This document shows positions 10,410 through 20,961 of a stretch of 64,000 nucleotides of DNA, one piece after another. Position 1 is the stretch's first letter, and every line of letters starts with the position of its first letter. This stretch comes from Kluyveromyces lactis (taxonomy: Eukaryota; Ascomycota; Saccharomycetes; Saccharomycetales; Saccharomycetaceae), in contig NC_006038.1 in the NCBI RefSeq assembly GCF_000002515.2, forward strand, positions 744,001 through 808,000. Reading direction: 5' to 3'. A model generated the notes under the pieces. The model saw nothing but the letters and a program-made list of their open reading frames with translations. It did no database searches and was not told where the DNA came from. A program made the position numbers and the translations under genes.

Positions 10410-10934
10410 CTTCGATTAGTAGATATGATTCTGGAGAAATAGAGGAAACCAAAAGGACAAAAAAAAGTGATACGATCAGCCAGTGAAGATCTTTTATTGC
10501 TGCGTTAAAAGGCTTCTGTAACTAACACTTATTGAATCCACTACAAGTCCTTCAAATAAATCTGAATATACAGTCTGCCGTTGCTCATCGCTTTCAACTC
10601 TTCCGTTTATATACTCAGTTGGCATCTATCTATCTCTTCAAGGTTAGCAAATACTTTTTTTCCAAGTCAAAGGCGTGGAAAACTCGGCCCAATTCGGAAT
10701 GGCTGGTAACAAAAAGCAGCAGTGCATGTCGAACAAATGGCTGAACGGCTGGCTGTATACTTGAAGAGATCGGGAGTATCAGTATTAGAATCGAATATTC
10801 GAAGTGATATACGATACATAGATTCCCGGTTAACAACGCCAAATACTGCATTATATAGAATATTTTGAACTTATGTATTGAGAGAGGGCGTCATTTACAT
10901 GGTAATAGTCACTTTTTAATTCTGAGAAGCATGT
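10410..10934. other. Intergenic, YMC1 promoter and BRR1 3' flank
   Basis: 525 bp upstream of YMC1 and downstream of BRR1. Short open frames here have no coding character. Nothing recognised. Confidence 0.5.
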
Positions 10935-11915
10935 TTAGGCAGTTCTTAATAGATCTCGTTGTCCAAATCTATGCGCAATTACTGCCAAAGTTATTTCTAT
11001 GGCGTTCAACTGATCTCTCTGATTCGGGAACGGGATATCCCGTATTTCTGTTGGCATAGTCAAACTGGTAATTTTGCTGTTTGATGCTGCAATGAGACTT
11101 AGCTGGCATTTCCTCCCCAAGTCTCTGAGTTGGGAAATCTGTGGGGAAAGTAGTTCATTTGGCATGAAAATCCATATGTAAAGTAGCCACTGTTGTAGTT
11201 GTTTTGAATCCGGCTTGTTCTTAGTGATGGAATTGATCCATTGAATCATAAATCCCAATATCTTCATCAAATCATCGAATTCCAATCGAAGCATGAATTG
11301 CCTTGTCGGTTCGTTATGTTTTATATGGCCAAACCATTGGCGGAAGTTGGTAGGGATGGGCATTGGTCTGTTTATGTACCTTTTTAAAAAGGAAACGTCA
11401 CTGAATCTTTTATTCCTTAGCTTCGCAACCATCGATTGAACAGTTTCCGTACTGATATCGTATTCTGGGTTAGCGATTGGTAGGACTGACCTAGTAACTC
11501 TTCTCACTGGGTCATTTATTTCTTCGGGGTGTTGATCCAAGTATTTCTTGATTTCAGAGACCAATAGATCTAACATATCATCTGTATATATAGAATCCGA
11601 TGGCGATTCTTCCAGTGGTTCCATTTCTTTTCTAATTTCATTAATCCATTCATTAATAGCTTCGGAATCTTCTAATATACTTCTAGCATTCAGTAGATCA
11701 CTGGTATCCGCCACAAGACCTGTTTCCACTACATTGTGGCTATTCTGTTCGGTTCTAGAAGTACTATACAGAGGTGAATTGCTTAGAGCTTCATTCCTGA
11801 CATCCAGAAGGTATCTGATCACATTTGGTGAAACACCCTCGTCATTTAATGCAAAAGCACTGTGTTGGCCGAAAACAGGATCCAATGGACCTTGATTAGA
11901 ATCTACACCAACCAT
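10935..11915 (-). CDS. BRR1: snRNP biogenesis protein Brr1 (Gemin2 family)
   Basis: 326 residues against about 341 in S. cerevisiae. The opening MVGVDSNQGPLDPVFGQ and the helical C-terminal half, ending in IALAVIAHRFGQRDL-like sequence, are typical of Brr1/Gemin2. Gemin2 proteins hold Sm proteins during assembly of spliceosomal snRNPs; Brr1 is needed for normal U1, U2, U4 and U5 levels in yeast. It lies between YMC1 and TFB4 as YPR057W does. No enzymatic motif is expected or seen. Confidence 0.88.
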   Translation of the reverse strand: MVGVDSNQGPLDPVFGQHSAFALNDEGVSPNVIRYLLDVRNEALSNSPLYSTSRTEQNSHNVVETGLVADTSDLLNARSILEDSEAINEWINEIRKEMEPLEESPSDSIYTDDMLDLLVSEIKKYLDQHPEEINDPVRRVTRSVLPIANPEYDISTETVQSMVAKLRNKRFSDVSFLKRYINRPMPIPTNFRQWFGHIKHNEPTRQFMLRLEFDDLMKILGFMIQWINSITKNKPDSKQLQQWLLYIWIFMPNELLSPQISQLRDLGRKCQLSLIAASNSKITSLTMPTEIRDIPFPNQRDQLNAIEITLAVIAHRFGQRDLLRTA

Positions 11916-12146
11916 TTGATGGAATCCAATGGCTTATCACTGAACTGGTGGTATGTATTGCCTCCGTTTTCTTTTAGTTATCTCATCTCATCACTCAACT
12001 TCAGAACTTTAAGGTTTTGGTCTGTCTTTTCACTATTTGGATCATCAAAATAATCAATAGTGGACAAAAAAACTTTCTTATAACGCTACAACTGGACCGA
12101 ATGCACTGGAAGGATATGCACTAATGTGCTGTACTCTTAGTCATAT

Positions 12147-12512
12147 ATGAGTAAACGGAGATCATCAGAAGAGCATTGCGGGGGATATGAATTAAATGGT
12201 AATGCCGTGCTTTGTTCAGACCCACCTTGTGATCATGAATGGGTTCCTATAGAATTGTACCCTAGTCATGTCAGCCAGATGCACGAGAACGTATGTACGC
12301 AATGCTTAAGGAACTTTGCTAGTGAGTATTGGATGGAATTACATATCGAAGAATTTCATAATCCGTTCAAGAACGGTAATTACAGGCTAAGATGCCTGGA
12401 ACAAGATTGTTCGATGACGTTTTCAAATTCAAACGAGAGAATCGATCATTTAAAGAGACACCATTACTATAGTGATCAGTTTGACTTTGATATTTTAAAT
12501 AGTGGTTGCTGA
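12147..12512 (+). CDS. ZNF511-like C2H2 zinc-finger protein
   Basis: 121 residues with three zinc fingers in close array: C23, C28, H41, H46; C50, C53, H66, H71; and C83, C88, H101, H105 or H106. The finger spacing, the EEFHNPF segment after finger two and the tail YYSDQFDFD after finger three match the layout of human ZNF511, a conserved eukaryotic protein of poorly known function. It lies in a short gap between BRR1 and TFB4, ending 45 bp from the TFB4 stop. I recall no S. cerevisiae gene at this position. The ATG is the first in frame. The function is unknown; nucleic-acid binding is only inferred from the fingers. Confidence 0.8.
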   Translation: MSKRRSSEEHCGGYELNGNAVLCSDPPCDHEWVPIELYPSHVSQMHENVCTQCLRNFASEYWMELHIEEFHNPFKNGNYRLRCLEQDCSMTFSNSNERIDHLKRHHYYSDQFDFDILNSGC

Positions 12513-12557
12513 CAGTGATTATATATGTACTTTAAATAGGTATGGAAAACCCCGATG

Positions 12558-13571
12558 CTATTTATTACTAACATTTTTCTTCTTCGGTACACCATTGCTC
12601 AATACAGGCTTTCTTCTGAGTCTGGCGATAATCTTACTGTCAAACGGCGAGTCACAAGCAGGACATTTCTGACCTGGAGGTATCACTGAAAGCACACATA
12701 AGCAAACACTACACACAAATCCGACAGCGACCACTTTACCCGTTAGAAAACATGAAGTTCTAAAATCGACAGACCCTTGATTTGGTTTAATTATCACATT
12801 TCTCAAAGACGGATCTATAAACATGGCCGTTGATAAATATTGAATTAAACCTCTTGTGTTTTCTACATGTAAGTACACCCCACTAGTGGCATCAGTTGCT
12901 TGTTGCAAGAAAGTGCTTTCTATACCCCCACCAATCTTAACCACATCGATGGAACATTTCATTTTGGTTGCCGAGAATATACAGTTCATTATTGGGATAT
13001 ACTGGAATATCTCATCTTTCCCCTGGGATGTACCGCACGTTATCACAAGCAACCGACTTCTCAAGCTTGTATTCTCGTTTTCCTTCAGGATTCTGTTCAC
13101 GTAAGTTAATGCACTGGACATCGCTCCACTTAAACTACTCTTCATCGAAACCTTACTCTCTTGACCTTCTAATTCTTCCTTGAACAACCTATACCATTGC
13201 TCCACCACTATCTCATCCACATTACGGAACCCTCTATACATGTCAGAACTTACCATAGACATACTAGGTTTCGAATCAGCCGATGGATACAAATATTTCA
13301 TACCCTCGGAGTGTGCAGCAATGAGGCACACCTGGTTTCCTGAATTGAAAGCCAAATGCGCATTCAAAAACACTACGATGGACTTCAACGCCTCTATAAG
13401 TTGCTTCTCACCAGAACTTCCTTCCGAACCACTACCAGATTGTTGTTTCGTAAGCTGGACCCATGAATGAATGCTGGTATCAACCACAACAGTGAGAAGA
13501 GAAGGCGTATCCTCTATTTCTTGAGTCTTCGATTTGGTTCCTTGGAACACTGTATCAGCGATGGCATCCAT
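12558..13571 (-). CDS. TFB4: TFIIH core subunit Tfb4 (p34)
   Basis: 337 residues. An N-terminal von Willebrand A-like domain (about 23-260) is followed by a C4 zinc finger with C287, C290, C303 and C306, and a basic tail (KPVLSNGVPKKK). This is the p34 subunit of TFIIH, which acts in RNA polymerase II initiation and nucleotide excision repair and binds Ssl1. The frame opens seven codons further upstream, but only through a TTG. The ATG at 13571 gives MDAIADTVF, aligned with S. cerevisiae MDAISDPTF. It is convergent with the ZNF511-like gene. Confidence 0.95.
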   Translation of the reverse strand: MDAIADTVFQGTKSKTQEIEDTPSLLTVVVDTSIHSWVQLTKQQSGSGSEGSSGEKQLIEALKSIVVFLNAHLAFNSGNQVCLIAAHSEGMKYLYPSADSKPSMSMVSSDMYRGFRNVDEIVVEQWYRLFKEELEGQESKVSMKSSLSGAMSSALTYVNRILKENENTSLRSRLLVITCGTSQGKDEIFQYIPIMNCIFSATKMKCSIDVVKIGGGIESTFLQQATDATSGVYLHVENTRGLIQYLSTAMFIDPSLRNVIIKPNQGSVDFRTSCFLTGKVVAVGFVCSVCLCVLSVIPPGQKCPACDSPFDSKIIARLRRKPVLSNGVPKKKNVSNK

Positions 13572-14016
13572 TTTAACCGCTTCCTCTTTCAAAGAAAAGG
13601 CTATTAATAATAAAAACCTGATTTCACAAAGTTGTATTCGATCCTTTATGGTATATGAAGCGTTTTAATTTAATCTATGGGTCTAGCTTTACTCTACGAT
13701 TTGATCTTCCTTTAAGATCAGCTTCAACTCTAAATGTGCCTTTCCCAAATTCATGTTACTTGAAATTTCTGGCCGCCCGAAAACATTGGCCCCAAAATGT
13801 AGCAGCTTTAACTCGAAAAAAATAATGAACAAGACATCGACACAAGCAAAGAACGAACCGCTGAGAGTCATCTTGTGTTACTGAAAGAGCTGCCATTTGT
13901 TTCCTAGTTATCCAGTGAGCAAATATTAAAGGTTACCGGTACTCAAAGCTAATCGTCTTCTGTTTATAATTTTTTTTGATATTCCAACAGGTAGTGTTTG
14001 AGAGCGTTTGCATAGC
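13572..14016. other. Intergenic, divergent TFB4/TRM732 promoter region
   Basis: 445 bp between divergent genes. A 60-codon ATG-started frame on the minus strand (13689-13871) fits inside but has no recognised family. Nothing else identified. Confidence 0.45.
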
Positions 14017-17000
14017 ATGACTGTGGATGCTGTAAGCGAATGGAAGCACTGGCTTCTTAAGTATAAGCCAGAGGCCAGCATCACACAGCATGAATGTGAT
14101 CAGTTTTTATGTTGTTTTGAAGATATTAGTGGTATTCTTGCTGATACTGGGATCAACGATAAAGAAAGAGTGCGGAGTGTTGATGTGATGAGCCTGTTAA
14201 TGCTAAAGATATACCAAGTTTTAAAGAAAGGTAAGAACAGCGGTAACGACAAACCTAATGAATTTGAGATGACTGTGAAAGAAATTATGTTCAGCATTGA
14301 TCAGGGGATATTTTTATTTCATTACGTTATTGATTTTTGGACTGACAATACTGTGTCCATGGAGATCCCATTGAGAAATATGTTTGAGAAGCTTTTGCAG
14401 CTAATGAACCACTTGTATGGGAGTACACTGATGGAGACGGTGCTTTATGGGTGGGTTGAAACTGTTTTATCATTACAAGAAAATATGAAAGTTCAATATT
14501 ATTTGTTAGACATCTTCAGTGGTCAGATCGACCTATATGTGATTCTGCGATTGAAACCAAATTTCGTTGAGACTTGTCTCAGTTTGGTCTGGGCGGAAAC
14601 TCTGTGTACACAAGTTGGAAAGTGTTTATCTAACGTGTTACTAAATTGGTATAAATACCACTTTGATGAATCTTCGATAGAACAATGGTTGTTATTATGG
14701 AAGCCTTTATGCTGCCATTATTTGAACGATGCTAAATATACGAAAAAGATTCAACTTTATGTCTTGTCAAATGTTTTCAAGCAGCTTCCAGAAAGTTTTG
14801 GCATATTCATAAGAGAACATGAAGGTTTTTCTAATACATTACTGTTATCATTGCTGAAAATCGGACAAGAGTTGGCTATAGAAGAAGAGCCTTTCCATGA
14901 TGAAAAATATATCAGTCTGGAAGACGTTAGGTGTCTACTGCAACAGGATCAATATAAGCTTCCTACCTTTGAACTACTTACATATTCGAATAAAAGATCT
15001 AAACAGATACAACCATACATTTATGACATTATAAGAGAAAACATAACTATCTTTTTTGTCGATTATAATCTGCAGACAAGAAACTATTTCCACAGTTCAC
15101 TAAAATCGTTCATTAATAGAGTTAGAGATTCTGCTTACTCGTTGAATAGAGATGCTTGCAAACTAAAACAGAAAGGAAAGTTTCCTGAGGAACAACTCTA
15201 CAAAAGGAGACACGTCGAGATTGCACGCGATTTTATGGCTTGGCTAGTCAAATTCTCGAAATCTCAAATGGCTCCTGGTTCACAATATCAAAGAAGGTCG
15301 TTAGCATATCAGATTGTAACTACTTTGCTGATTTCAGGATTGGATTCTTCAGTACCAGAAGAGTTCTTAGATTCTAAACAAAGAATGATCTATCCGTTTA
15401 ACATCGCACTATTCGACGAAACTTTTATTAGGATTCTTGTTGATGATCTAACAAATAACTATGACGACATTAGAGAACATTCATTGAGACTACTTTCTAT
15501 CGGGTTTCAGACAAAGAAGAAAGAAGCACAAAATATAGATGAGTCAGCATTGTTTCACCTCGCATCAGATTTACTTTTATCCTATAAATCAAGTGATGGT
15601 GGCGCAAAGATCTTAGAGTTTGTATTCACTATCTCTAAGAAAAAAATGGAACATTTGAATGAGCTATTGATTCTTCTTCAAAACCTTCTGAATAGGGCAT
15701 CATCTGATCTGATTGGCAATATCAGCTACCCAGTTTCAGGAATTTTTACAGCATTCGCTCTGGTGATCAAGACAATCGATGACAAAGAGTGTACAGAGGA
15801 GCTTCTGCAAAATTTGATAGATGCAGCAATTCTGAACTGGGACACTGTCAAAGAGATTGTATGTCATGATTCCCCTGAAGGAAACCTACCGCTTAAATAT
15901 TTAAATTGTGGTATCCCAGATCAGGTAATTACCAGTTACGCTTTCCGCTCAATCAAAGAATCTAGCACCATGCTAAAGACTTTATTAGCATGCAAGCCCT
16001 TAACTGGTGACCAAATAGAAGGGTGTGGATCTCTATTACTCGATCAGTTATCAAACATCAGGCATAGTGGGGCATTTCAGTCGGTTTTCCCAACTTACAT
16101 GGAATTATGCCAACGTGCACAGAAAACGTTCCCAGATGTTCTCCAGAAGTGGCTCGAAGCTAGTGTATCATCCTTAAGAACAAAAAGTCAATATATCACT
16201 CGGCGTTCTGGTGGATTACCATTCATGATAAGTGCTATACTTTCATCTGAAATCATACCAGAGAGGCCTTGGCTTAGATGGACGTTCGGCCAACTCTTTG
16301 AAATAGCAACTGTGCCTGTGATGCAACACGAAGAAAAATTAGATTTACCGCAAGTGCACGCTTTCAACTGTATCAAAAGTATTTTCAATGAGCCAAAGTT
16401 GTCATCGTACTCAGCTCCTTATGTTCAATCCACTCTTGAACTATGTTTGCAAAATTTCACATCTCCAGCTTGGACGATGCGGAACTGCTCCGTTATGTTA
16501 TTCACAGCTTTGCAAAACAGGCTATTCGGTAAACTTGGCAAAACTATGAGCGCTAGGCTCTTCTTCACAAGATTTAAAGGTATTCGTGAGGTTTTGTTAG
16601 AGTCCTTAAAAAATTCCATTAATAGTACGTCACTTCCTTCTGTTGTTGAAAATGAAAGGGATGGTTACAATCTACGGAAAACAGCACAGTACAACGTCGA
16701 GTCAATTTTCTTGATATTCACTATCTTAGGAAGACTTAAACCAACTCTTTCATATGATGGGCTGAAAGAATTTGAATCTGAGATCGTTAAAGGGTTAGAA
16801 TGCTGTAACTGGAAGATACGAGAACTTGCAGCAAGGATTTTTGCATCATTAGTGCAAAATCCAAAGGAAAGAATCCTCGAGCTCTTGAGTGAAATTAAAA
16901 ATGTCCCATCATGCCAAGACAAGACACACGGATATCTACTTGCGATAAAAGAGACGCTTAGGATATACGTGGGTAAAACATCATCTCTTCTTGTAACGGA

Positions 17001-18252
17001 TGTCTCATCTTTGTTGATCGCTAGTCATGGACGCTTTCTATCAAACGTTTCATGCTATGTCAATGCTAAACAATATGCTGAGATAATAGAGTTACTATTA
17101 AGTAGTGGATCCATGGATGGGAAGGAAAAAAAATCGATCCTAGTCTTATTGGGCAATGTTTTCATAAATGAAAATTCGTCTTACGTCATCGATGGTAGCA
17201 AGCAGTTGTTCTTGGCGGTTGTGACAAGAATACTCCTAAATTTTGAGAACCAAGAGTATATTACGGACATTGCGGAATTAGCCTTACGTTCTGAATATTT
17301 TGAAGTACAACTTTCTGCATTACATTGTTTGAAACAGTCAAAAATATTAACTGTCGAATACGCAGCTCTAGGTTCCATTTTAATAGATATTTTAAAGGAT
17401 CCGAATCAATGGTGTGCAGTGAAAGCTGATACTCTAACAGTATTGCGTATGGCTAACATCAAGGTGAAAACGTTCAAGTACTTAGATTTAGCTTCCGATA
17501 AAAGTGAGATGTTACAAAGTAGTTTGTTAGAGAACATCAGCGTTTTCGAAAACGTACCGGAATCCGTTTTCTGGGAATTGATCGATAGCAACATTTCAGA
17601 TGAGAGTCCCGACCATTTGAGGCTCTCTGCAACCCAATGTTTGATGCATTCTTACCGTTCGGCACCAGATGACAAAATCCTCTTCAGGATCTATCAACAG
17701 CTCTTTGACGATTCCTCAGATGTCAGATTAATGACGGCTAGGTTTATCAATGAACATGTTTTGCAAGTGGTAGAAAAAAATTTAAACTCTTCTCCTTACT
17801 CTACAAGTTTGAGGTGTGCAGAGATGCTCCCACAAATATTTCGTTCAGATGACATCAGCCTCACCTTGATACAGCTCTTGGAGCAATTATACGAAGGTTT
17901 TATGATCAGCAATGTGAACTCCAGTGCAGAGAACGAGCTATTTGATGTAGAGAAGGACAACCAATATCGAAATGAGTTGCAGCTCGGAACTCAAACGATT
18001 GCCATGTTAAAGGGATTAGGCCATCTACCAATTTCCATCCAACTGAAAAAGGTAAAGCAGAACCTATCTGATGTTGTTTCTGGCCTTAAAGCAGAAGACC
18101 GAGATGGTTTCTTCAAATGGGGATCAAACCCTGAAATATTCAATAAGCTTTCTCTCCAGAGAAAACTACTGCAATCATTCGGTGAAGATCTTTCAGAGAT
18201 AGACGCCAAACTAGAATTGCTTAACTGTCATCCCTTAATTTTTGAAATATAG
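14017..18252 (+). CDS. TRM732: tRNA 2'-O-methylation factor Trm732 (THADA family)
   Basis: 1411 residues from the ATG at 14017 (MTVDAVSEWKHW); the frame opens three codons earlier with a TTG. The protein is an all-helical HEAT/ARM-like repeat protein with the DUF2428 region around residues 600-900 (for example TRRSGGLPFMISAIL near 730). Trm732 is the partner of the methyltransferase Trm7 for 2'-O-methylation at position 32 of the tRNA anticodon loop; the human homologue is THADA. Length and order next to ROY1 and PET111 match YMR259C. It is the largest gene in the window. Confidence 0.92.
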   Translation: MTVDAVSEWKHWLLKYKPEASITQHECDQFLCCFEDISGILADTGINDKERVRSVDVMSLLMLKIYQVLKKGKNSGNDKPNEFEMTVKEIMFSIDQGIFLFHYVIDFWTDNTVSMEIPLRNMFEKLLQLMNHLYGSTLMETVLYGWVETVLSLQENMKVQYYLLDIFSGQIDLYVILRLKPNFVETCLSLVWAETLCTQVGKCLSNVLLNWYKYHFDESSIEQWLLLWKPLCCHYLNDAKYTKKIQLYVLSNVFKQLPESFGIFIREHEGFSNTLLLSLLKIGQELAIEEEPFHDEKYISLEDVRCLLQQDQYKLPTFELLTYSNKRSKQIQPYIYDIIRENITIFFVDYNLQTRNYFHSSLKSFINRVRDSAYSLNRDACKLKQKGKFPEEQLYKRRHVEIARDFMAWLVKFSKSQMAPGSQYQRRSLAYQIVTTLLISGLDSSVPEEFLDSKQRMIYPFNIALFDETFIRILVDDLTNNYDDIREHSLRLLSIGFQTKKKEAQNIDESALFHLASDLLLSYKSSDGGAKILEFVFTISKKKMEHLNELLILLQNLLNRASSDLIGNISYPVSGIFTAFALVIKTIDDKECTEELLQNLIDAAILNWDTVKEIVCHDSPEGNLPLKYLNCGIPDQVITSYAFRSIKESSTMLKTLLACKPLTGDQIEGCGSLLLDQLSNIRHSGAFQSVFPTYMELCQRAQKTFPDVLQKWLEASVSSLRTKSQYITRRSGGLPFMISAILSSEIIPERPWLRWTFGQLFEIATVPVMQHEEKLDLPQVHAFNCIKSIFNEPKLSSYSAPYVQSTLELCLQNFTSPAWTMRNCSVMLFTALQNRLFGKLGKTMSARLFFTRFKGIREVLLESLKNSINSTSLPSVVENERDGYNLRKTAQYNVESIFLIFTILGRLKPTLSYDGLKEFESEIVKGLECCNWKIRELAARIFASLVQNPKERILELLSEIKNVPSCQDKTHGYLLAIKETLRIYVGKTSSLLVTDVSSLLIASHGRFLSNVSCYVNAKQYAEIIELLLSSGSMDGKEKKSILVLLGNVFINENSSYVIDGSKQLFLAVVTRILLNFENQEYITDIAELALRSEYFEVQLSALHCLKQSKILTVEYAALGSILIDILKDPNQWCAVKADTLTVLRMANIKVKTFKYLDLASDKSEMLQSSLLENISVFENVPESVFWELIDSNISDESPDHLRLSATQCLMHSYRSAPDDKILFRIYQQLFDDSSDVRLMTARFINEHVLQVVEKNLNSSPYSTSLRCAEMLPQIFRSDDISLTLIQLLEQLYEGFMISNVNSSAENELFDVEKDNQYRNELQLGTQTIAMLKGLGHLPISIQLKKVKQNLSDVVSGLKAEDRDGFFKWGSNPEIFNKLSLQRKLLQSFGEDLSEIDAKLELLNCHPLIFEI

Positions 18253-18451
18253 ATCACCTCAACGATTATCAAATCTTATATCCAATATAAGATATTAGCA
18301 TATGCTAGATAAGAATATATATTACCATCCTGCATTTTAATCCATTACATGACGTCCGGAGATACGTAGATCCATGTATAAGGAATAGCCTCATATGTGA
18401 TGGCTCTATCAGGTTATAGTGCACATCTAATTGTCATATTAACAACAACAT

Positions 18452-18525
18452 GACTCCGTGGCCAAGCTGGTTAAGGCGTGCGACTGTTAATCGCAAGATC
18501 GAGAGTTCAATCCTCTCCGGGGTCG
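18452..18525 (+). tRNA. tRNA-Asn (anticodon GTT)
   Basis: 74 nt cloverleaf with acceptor GACTCCG pairing with CGGGGTC, discriminator G. The anticodon arm TGCGA-CTGTTAA-TCGCA shows GTT. The T arm has AGTTCAATCCT. A T-rich run just downstream (18526-18536) can end transcription by RNA polymerase III. No intron. Confidence 0.95.
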
Positions 18526-18766
18526 TTTATTTTTTATGTCCGTACACTATTATTCCCAGTGTATTTCGTTGGGAAAGTTTACAAAAAAAAGGTTGGAAAG
18601 GAAGGTGCTTAAAATAAGGTGATGAGCTATAAGAAACACACATAAAATTGAATTATATTGTCGCTACCGGCTTGTTGTTTGAATTGAGAGAAATCTATTG
18701 TGTGAAACCGATCCTTATTACTGTATTCTGTTCCTCTGAACTTAGGATTGAGGATTCTTCTAGATA

Positions 18767-20416
18767 ATGACTCAAGGTATTTCGTTGGAAGACGTTTTTG
18801 ATGATGTGGCTAACTTTTTGAACCAGAACGATCTAGCGTCACTCTGTCTGGTAAGTCGCCGCTTCAATGAGTTGGCGACTCCTCGACTATACGCTGATAT
18901 CACAATTAATAAGAATCCAGTATTGCGCTCGAAAGACTGGTGGATTGAGTGTGGGAAAACGTATGTCGCTGGGTATCGATCTATAACCAAGAGTAACGAC
19001 CAAAATGATTTATTCTTATACGATAGGATATGCAGACTTTTAGAAAGCAAACATTTGTATCTGATACGGACTCTGGTAGTTCAGGAAGATGTATTCAATG
19101 ATACAGAGGCCGGTATGCCGTTATTACAACGATTAATTGATAGTGTGAGATCGTTAAATCAAGTAACAAATTTGGATATTAGAGACTCCGTTCTCTTCCA
19201 AGCTAACAAAGAGAAGTTGAAAGGTATAAGACCATCTAAGGTGATGAGAATCCAAGAAATTGGTTCTTTGAACGATATATCAGATCTTGAGCAGCTCAAA
19301 TCGCTAGAGATTTTTGTGACATTACCATCGTTTGATAATGTCATATTGTCTGATGCAGTGAAATTCAAACTCTTGGCAAACTTGGAGGAATTGGTGATAG
19401 AAGACATAGAGTTTTCTTCTCTTAGAGTGTTTTACTATTTCAAGGAACAAGGAGTGGTATTCACAAAATTAAAGAGTGTGAAGTTCAACCATGTCCATGG
19501 CATACACGATTATAACAAGACGTATCGTGAATTGACTGCTGATTTCTTGAAAGAAGTGATCCCGTTGAAACAGTTACAGTCATTAGAAATGGAGTTAGCA
19601 TGTGAGATGTCGGAATGTACTTGCATCGATGATTTTTTGTCCGAAATCTCTAGCGAATTAGTATCTTTGAGGAACCTTGCCTTGATCGAGAAAACTTTCG
19701 TTACTCAAGGTGACCATTACACTGAGGAAAATTGGGATCTTTCCATAAACAGATTCATATTACATTTACCTAATGTAAGCCAGAATCTACAGACTTTAAG
19801 TGTCAGACACAATTGCCCAATTAATGGAATACAGAAGGATAGTGTTGAGGGGAACTATATCAGAAGAAGAACTTTGTATGAAGAGGTGCTTCCTCATTTG
19901 AAATCGTTGAAGAAATTATTTGCTCCCACTATCTTGCAATCGTTGAGTTCCTATGAGATTCTTGTATGTGATCTCTTATGGAATGGTTGCGAATGTGAGA
20001 AATGCACTAAAGTGCTAGATATTTTCGACCAATTCATTCAGAACCATCAATACTACTCTTACGAGGAAGGCCAATACAAGGACATAATACCGACTGTTTT
20101 CTTTGCATACGCTGGTGATTCACTTTGTCGTAGGTTCCTGACCGAAACAGATTGGGATTTAAAAGCATTGCAGTATTCTCCGACGCAACAAATGTGGGAT
20201 TTTCACGGATACGAAAACGTCTATCATTTCCAGGACTATAACTGCCATTTTGACGAATCTGCATATACCCATCTAACGCAGGTGATTTCCCATTTCTTCG
20301 ATGACTACATGAAAACTTTGGTGAAACTCCTCCCAAACTTAACCGTCTGTCTTCTATCAGGTATTTATTACCAAGTATCAGATGATCGCCAGTTCTCGTC
20401 TCAATACGATAGGTAA
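18767..20416 (+). CDS. ROY1: F-box protein Roy1
   Basis: 549 residues against about 553 in S. cerevisiae. The N terminus holds an F-box (about residues 5-45: LEDVFDDVANFLNQNDLASLCLVSRRF) that should bind Skp1; the rest is leucine-rich without clear repeats. A cysteine group lies near 284-290 (CEMSECTC) and another near 407-415 (CECEKC). In S. cerevisiae Roy1 forms a non-SCF complex with Skp1 that inhibits the Rab5-like GTPase Ypt52. It lies between TRM732 and PET111 as YMR258C does. Confidence 0.9.
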   Translation: MTQGISLEDVFDDVANFLNQNDLASLCLVSRRFNELATPRLYADITINKNPVLRSKDWWIECGKTYVAGYRSITKSNDQNDLFLYDRICRLLESKHLYLIRTLVVQEDVFNDTEAGMPLLQRLIDSVRSLNQVTNLDIRDSVLFQANKEKLKGIRPSKVMRIQEIGSLNDISDLEQLKSLEIFVTLPSFDNVILSDAVKFKLLANLEELVIEDIEFSSLRVFYYFKEQGVVFTKLKSVKFNHVHGIHDYNKTYRELTADFLKEVIPLKQLQSLEMELACEMSECTCIDDFLSEISSELVSLRNLALIEKTFVTQGDHYTEENWDLSINRFILHLPNVSQNLQTLSVRHNCPINGIQKDSVEGNYIRRRTLYEEVLPHLKSLKKLFAPTILQSLSSYEILVCDLLWNGCECEKCTKVLDIFDQFIQNHQYYSYEEGQYKDIIPTVFFAYAGDSLCRRFLTETDWDLKALQYSPTQQMWDFHGYENVYHFQDYNCHFDESAYTHLTQVISHFFDDYMKTLVKLLPNLTVCLLSGIYYQVSDDRQFSSQYDR

Positions 20417-20961
20417 TTCACCTTACCAATCCAATGTATATTGTGTTATGTATCTTATACAAATCATGATATCTCCGATTTCACTAGATAATGAAAATCG
20501 ATTTTACTCAGTTCAAAAGTAAGTTATAAGAATTCAATGAAGCACTGACGTGGTGAACATTCGCCGCAATTGTGCAGTGGCAGCCCCTGATAGTATGATC
20601 ACAAACCTTTATATTTGTGTCTGATCTGCTTATGTTATAGCTTTACCGTTCAATATGATAGCTTCAAGTATCAAAAAATTTGAAGGACATGGTGTGAGAG
20701 AAGAGATGAGCGGTCATAGTACAACTTGTTTAAGGATATCCATTACAATTGGTGAGTGAACCAAGCCTTAGTTAAGCCCAATTCAGGACCGAACTATATC
20801 TGATCCTTTCTGCTACCCGTTTTTTTTTCCCGCTCTTTAGCTGGTGGGTTACTACAATAAATTGTTTGAAGATAGTTTCTTAAACAAATCCATCAAGCTT
20901 ATTGACATTGTTGTCGCATAGCTGAATCAAGGGCAGGGAAGAGTAGGTGCAGGTGGGAATT
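20417..20961. other. Intergenic, ROY1 3' end and PET111 promoter
   Basis: 545 bp, AT-rich, with a poly-T/C stretch near 20820. No additional gene or clear factor site seen. Confidence 0.5.

Noticed and set aside
13689-13871. 60-codon ATG frame on the minus strand between TFB4 and TRM732
   Set aside because: Plausible hydrophobic start but no recognised family, and it occupies the divergent promoter region.
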